Positions 62,529 through 64,000 of a DNA stretch of 64,000 nt are shown here, in pieces (the first letter of the stretch is position 1; each line of letters opens with the position of its first letter). Location: NCBI RefSeq assembly GCF_030817655.1, contig NZ_JAUSZM010000003.1, positions 3,658,001 to 3,722,000 of the forward strand. The letters are read 5' to 3'. The stretch comes from Streptomyces sp. V4I2 (GTDB lineage Bacteria > Actinomycetota > Actinomycetes > Streptomycetales > Streptomycetaceae). Made by a program: the position numbers and the translations under genes. The notes below the pieces were generated by a model, which worked only from the letters and a program-made list of their open reading frames with translations, did no database searches and was not told the DNA's origin.

Positions 62529-63251
62529 ATGCGACTGCCGAGGCCGCGCAGACAGCTGCTCGGGCCGCTGCTCAGACAGCTGCGCACGCCGCGTCTGCCG
62601 CGCACCCGTGCCGGGCAGCGGCGGCTGGTGCAGGCCGTGATGGCCGGGTGCGTGCTGGCGCTGCTGCCCGCGACCTGGATGTACGCCGTGACGGGCGACC
62701 GGCTGCGGACGGCGGCGGACGTGCCGCGCACCGAGGTCGCCGTCGTGTTCGGGGCCGGTCTGTGGGACGGGGAGCCGTCGCCGTATCTGGCCCACCGGCT
62801 GGACGCGGCGGCGAAGCTGTACCGCGAGAACCGGATCGAGGTCGTCCTGGTCACCGGTGACAACAGCCGCGAGGACTACGACGAGCCGGACGCGATGCGC
62901 ACGTATCTCACGCGACACGGGGTGCCCGACGGGCGGATCGTCAGTGACTACGCCGGCTTCGACACCTGGGACTCCTGCGTCCGGGCGAAGAAGATCTTCG
63001 GCGTGGACCGGGCCGTGCTGATCAGCCAGGGCTTCCACATCCGGCGGGCGGTCGCGCTGTGCCAGGCGGCGGGGGTCACGTCGTACGGCGTCGGGGTCGA
63101 CGCGGTGCACGACGTGACCTGGTACTACGGGGGTGCCCGGGAGATCGTCGCGGCGGGGAAGGCGGTCCTGGACGCGGTGTTCGAGCCGGATCCGCGCTTC
63201 CTCGGGCCGAGGGAACCGGGGGTCACCGACGCGCTCGCCGGCGGTCGGTGA
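62529..63251 (+). CDS. SanA/YdcF-like DUF218 membrane protein
   Basis: A 240-residue protein with one N-terminal helix (AVMAGCVLALLPATWMYAV) and a DUF218 domain (EVAVVFGAGLWDGEPSPYL, LVTGDNSREDYDEPDAMRTY, FDTWDSCVRAKKIFG, LISQGFHIRRAV). Members such as SanA and ElyC affect envelope permeability. GGGAGGGA precedes the ATG at 62529. Reads toward the nitrate reductase gene with a 103-nt gap. Confidence 0.87.
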   Translation: MRLPRPRRQLLGPLLRQLRTPRLPRTRAGQRRLVQAVMAGCVLALLPATWMYAVTGDRLRTAADVPRTEVAVVFGAGLWDGEPSPYLAHRLDAAAKLYRENRIEVVLVTGDNSREDYDEPDAMRTYLTRHGVPDGRIVSDYAGFDTWDSCVRAKKIFGVDRAVLISQGFHIRRAVALCQAAGVTSYGVGVDAVHDVTWYYGGAREIVAAGKAVLDAVFEPDPRFLGPREPGVTDALAGGR

Positions 63252-63304
63252 CGACGCGCCTCACGGCGGCGGGGAGGCGGCGGGGAGGTCGCCGTGCCGG
63301 GCGC

Positions 63305-63342
63305 GTAACAGGGAGCCCCCGTCCGCGTAACACGGCGGAAGC
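63305..63342 (+). promoter_or_regulatory. GlnR-box candidate upstream of the nitrate reductase gene
   Basis: GTAAC at 63305 and GTAAC at 63327 are 22 bp apart, the spacing of the two a-sites in the actinobacterial GlnR element, and the second is followed after 6 nt by GAAGC, close to the GAAAC b-site. The first b-site is not conserved. GlnR is the known activator of nitrate assimilation genes. The box lies very close to the ATG, which is a reservation. Confidence 0.45.
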
Positions 63343-63354
63343 ACGCTGAGAGGC

Positions 63355-64000
63355 ATGCAGAACACCGCGACGCCCACGCACTGCCCGTACTGCGCCCTGC
63401 AGTGCGGGATGAACCTGACGGCCACCCCGGAGGGGACCGTCGAAGTGAGCGAGCGCGCGGATTTCCCGGTGAACCGGGGCGCGCTGTGCGGCAAGGGCCG
63501 TACCGCGCCCGCGGTGCTCTCGTCCGGGGTGCGGCTGACCTCCCCGTTGGTGCGCTCCGAGGGCACGCTCGTGCCCGCCTCCTGGGACGAGGCACTGGAC
63601 CGGATCGCCGAGGGGCTGTCCCGCACGCGTACGGAACATGGTCCGGACGCGTGCGGGGTCTTCGGCGGGGGCGGCCTGACCAACGAGAAGGCGTACACGC
63701 TGGGCAAGTTCGCGCGCGTGGTGCTCCGCACCTCCCAGATCGACTACAACGGGCGCTTCTGCATGTCGTCCGCGGCGGCGGCCGGCATCAAGGCCTTCGG
63801 CCTGGACCGCGGTCTGCCCTTCCCGCTGGAGGACATCCCGAAGACGGGCTGCGTGATCCTCGTGGGGTCCAATCTCGCGGAGACCATGCCGCCGTCCCTG
63901 AGGTTCTTCAACGAGCTGCGGGAGAACGGCGGCACCCTGATCGTCATCGACCCGCGCCGCACGAAGACCGCCGAGCAGGCGGACCTGCACCTGGCGCCCC
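63355..64000 (+). CDS. nasA: Assimilatory nitrate reductase-like molybdopterin oxidoreductase, 5' part
   Basis: The frame starts at the ATG at 63355 (GAGAGG just upstream) and runs off the window after 215 codons. The N-terminal Fe-S motif is CPYCALQCGMNL with a fourth Cys in GALCGKGRT. Molybdopterin-binding segments DYNGRFCMSSAAAAG and ILVGSNLAETMPPSLRFF follow. These match assimilatory nitrate reductases of actinobacteria, which reduce nitrate in the cytoplasm. The neighbouring chelatase-like gene would serve siroheme for nitrite reductase. It is distinct from the island enzyme at 31167, which has a CPHDCPDTC motif. Confidence 0.87.
   Translation, partial: MQNTATPTHCPYCALQCGMNLTATPEGTVEVSERADFPVNRGALCGKGRTAPAVLSSGVRLTSPLVRSEGTLVPASWDEALDRIAEGLSRTRTEHGPDACGVFGGGGLTNEKAYTLGKFARVVLRTSQIDYNGRFCMSSAAAAGIKAFGLDRGLPFPLEDIPKTGCVILVGSNLAETMPPSLRFFNELRENGGTLIVIDPRRTKTAEQADLHLAP

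Overview
The window is high-GC actinomycete DNA and reads as a Streptomyces chromosome. The right 15 kb is a conserved core block: FGGY kinase, ABC exporter pair, HrdA-type sigma factor, dnaG, FAD reductase, dgt, CbiX/SirB-like chelatase, SanA-like protein and the start of a nitrate reductase gene. I remember this order from other Streptomyces genomes. The left 48.7 kb is accessory DNA full of regulators, broken genes and transposase scraps. It abuts a complete tRNA gene with a CAT anticodon (48718-48791, minus strand), which is followed by two tRNA-Asn genes.

The main structural observation concerns this accessory part. The 3' 46-47 nt of the CAT tRNA gene recur, without the 5' half, at 6029, 25427, 35374 and 45277. 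Each copy carries the same flanks: a gtttccgcaggtca-type repeat about 12 nt to its left (absent at 35374), a g(t)tttcgcaggtca-type repeat about 45 nt to its right, a pair of 11-bp direct repeats about 220 nt to the left (120 nt at one site), and a second pair 116 nt to the right. The 11-bp pairs come in sequence types. The type at the right side of one tRNA fragment matches the type at the left side of the next, for the intervals 25.4-35.4, 35.4-45.3 and 45.3-48.7 kb. I read this as a tandem array of integrative elements that share one tRNA target but differ in their distal arm sites. No integrase gene is present in the window.

Region by region. 0-3.7 kb: end of an acyl-CoA ligase gene, a DUF3556 membrane protein and a phytoene-dehydrogenase-like oxidoreductase. 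4.0-5.6 kb: IS630 remnant and a vapBC pair. Segment 6.0-25.4 kb: a TetR-controlled cluster (metallo-beta-lactamase-fold hydrolase, MFS pump with a frameshift, FAH-family hydrolase, scrambled CoA-transferase A gene, intact B gene); then a possible small biosynthetic locus (MbtH-A-T-reductase synthetase, leucyl/phenylalanyl-tRNA transferase homologue, GGDEF-EAL protein, divergent MFS exporter); then a secreted protein, a lipoprotein and a membrane protein. Segment 25.4-35.4 kb: a molybdenum-enzyme module with a CBS protein, moaD, moaA, moaE, an AraC regulator, a ferredoxin reductase, a 7Fe ferredoxin, a molybdopterin oxidoreductase and a second vapBC. An 18-nt sequence is shared by the moaE and oxidoreductase promoters. 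Segment 35.4-45.3 kb: IS630 remnants, a secreted M15-type peptidase, a 757-residue DUF1906 protein, a secreted DUF2690-like protein and a large SARP-type ATPase regulator with an in-frame TGA. Segment 45.3-48.7 kb: a frameshifted TetR gene facing an alpha/beta hydrolase across a palindrome, plus gene fragments.

Working picture: NADPH, ferredoxin reductase and ferredoxin feed the molybdenum enzyme, whose cofactor is partly made by the local moa genes under AraC control. The TetR cluster looks like uptake or efflux and breakdown of an aromatic or keto acid, now partly inactivated. Single-base lesions in otherwise good genes are confined to the accessory part.
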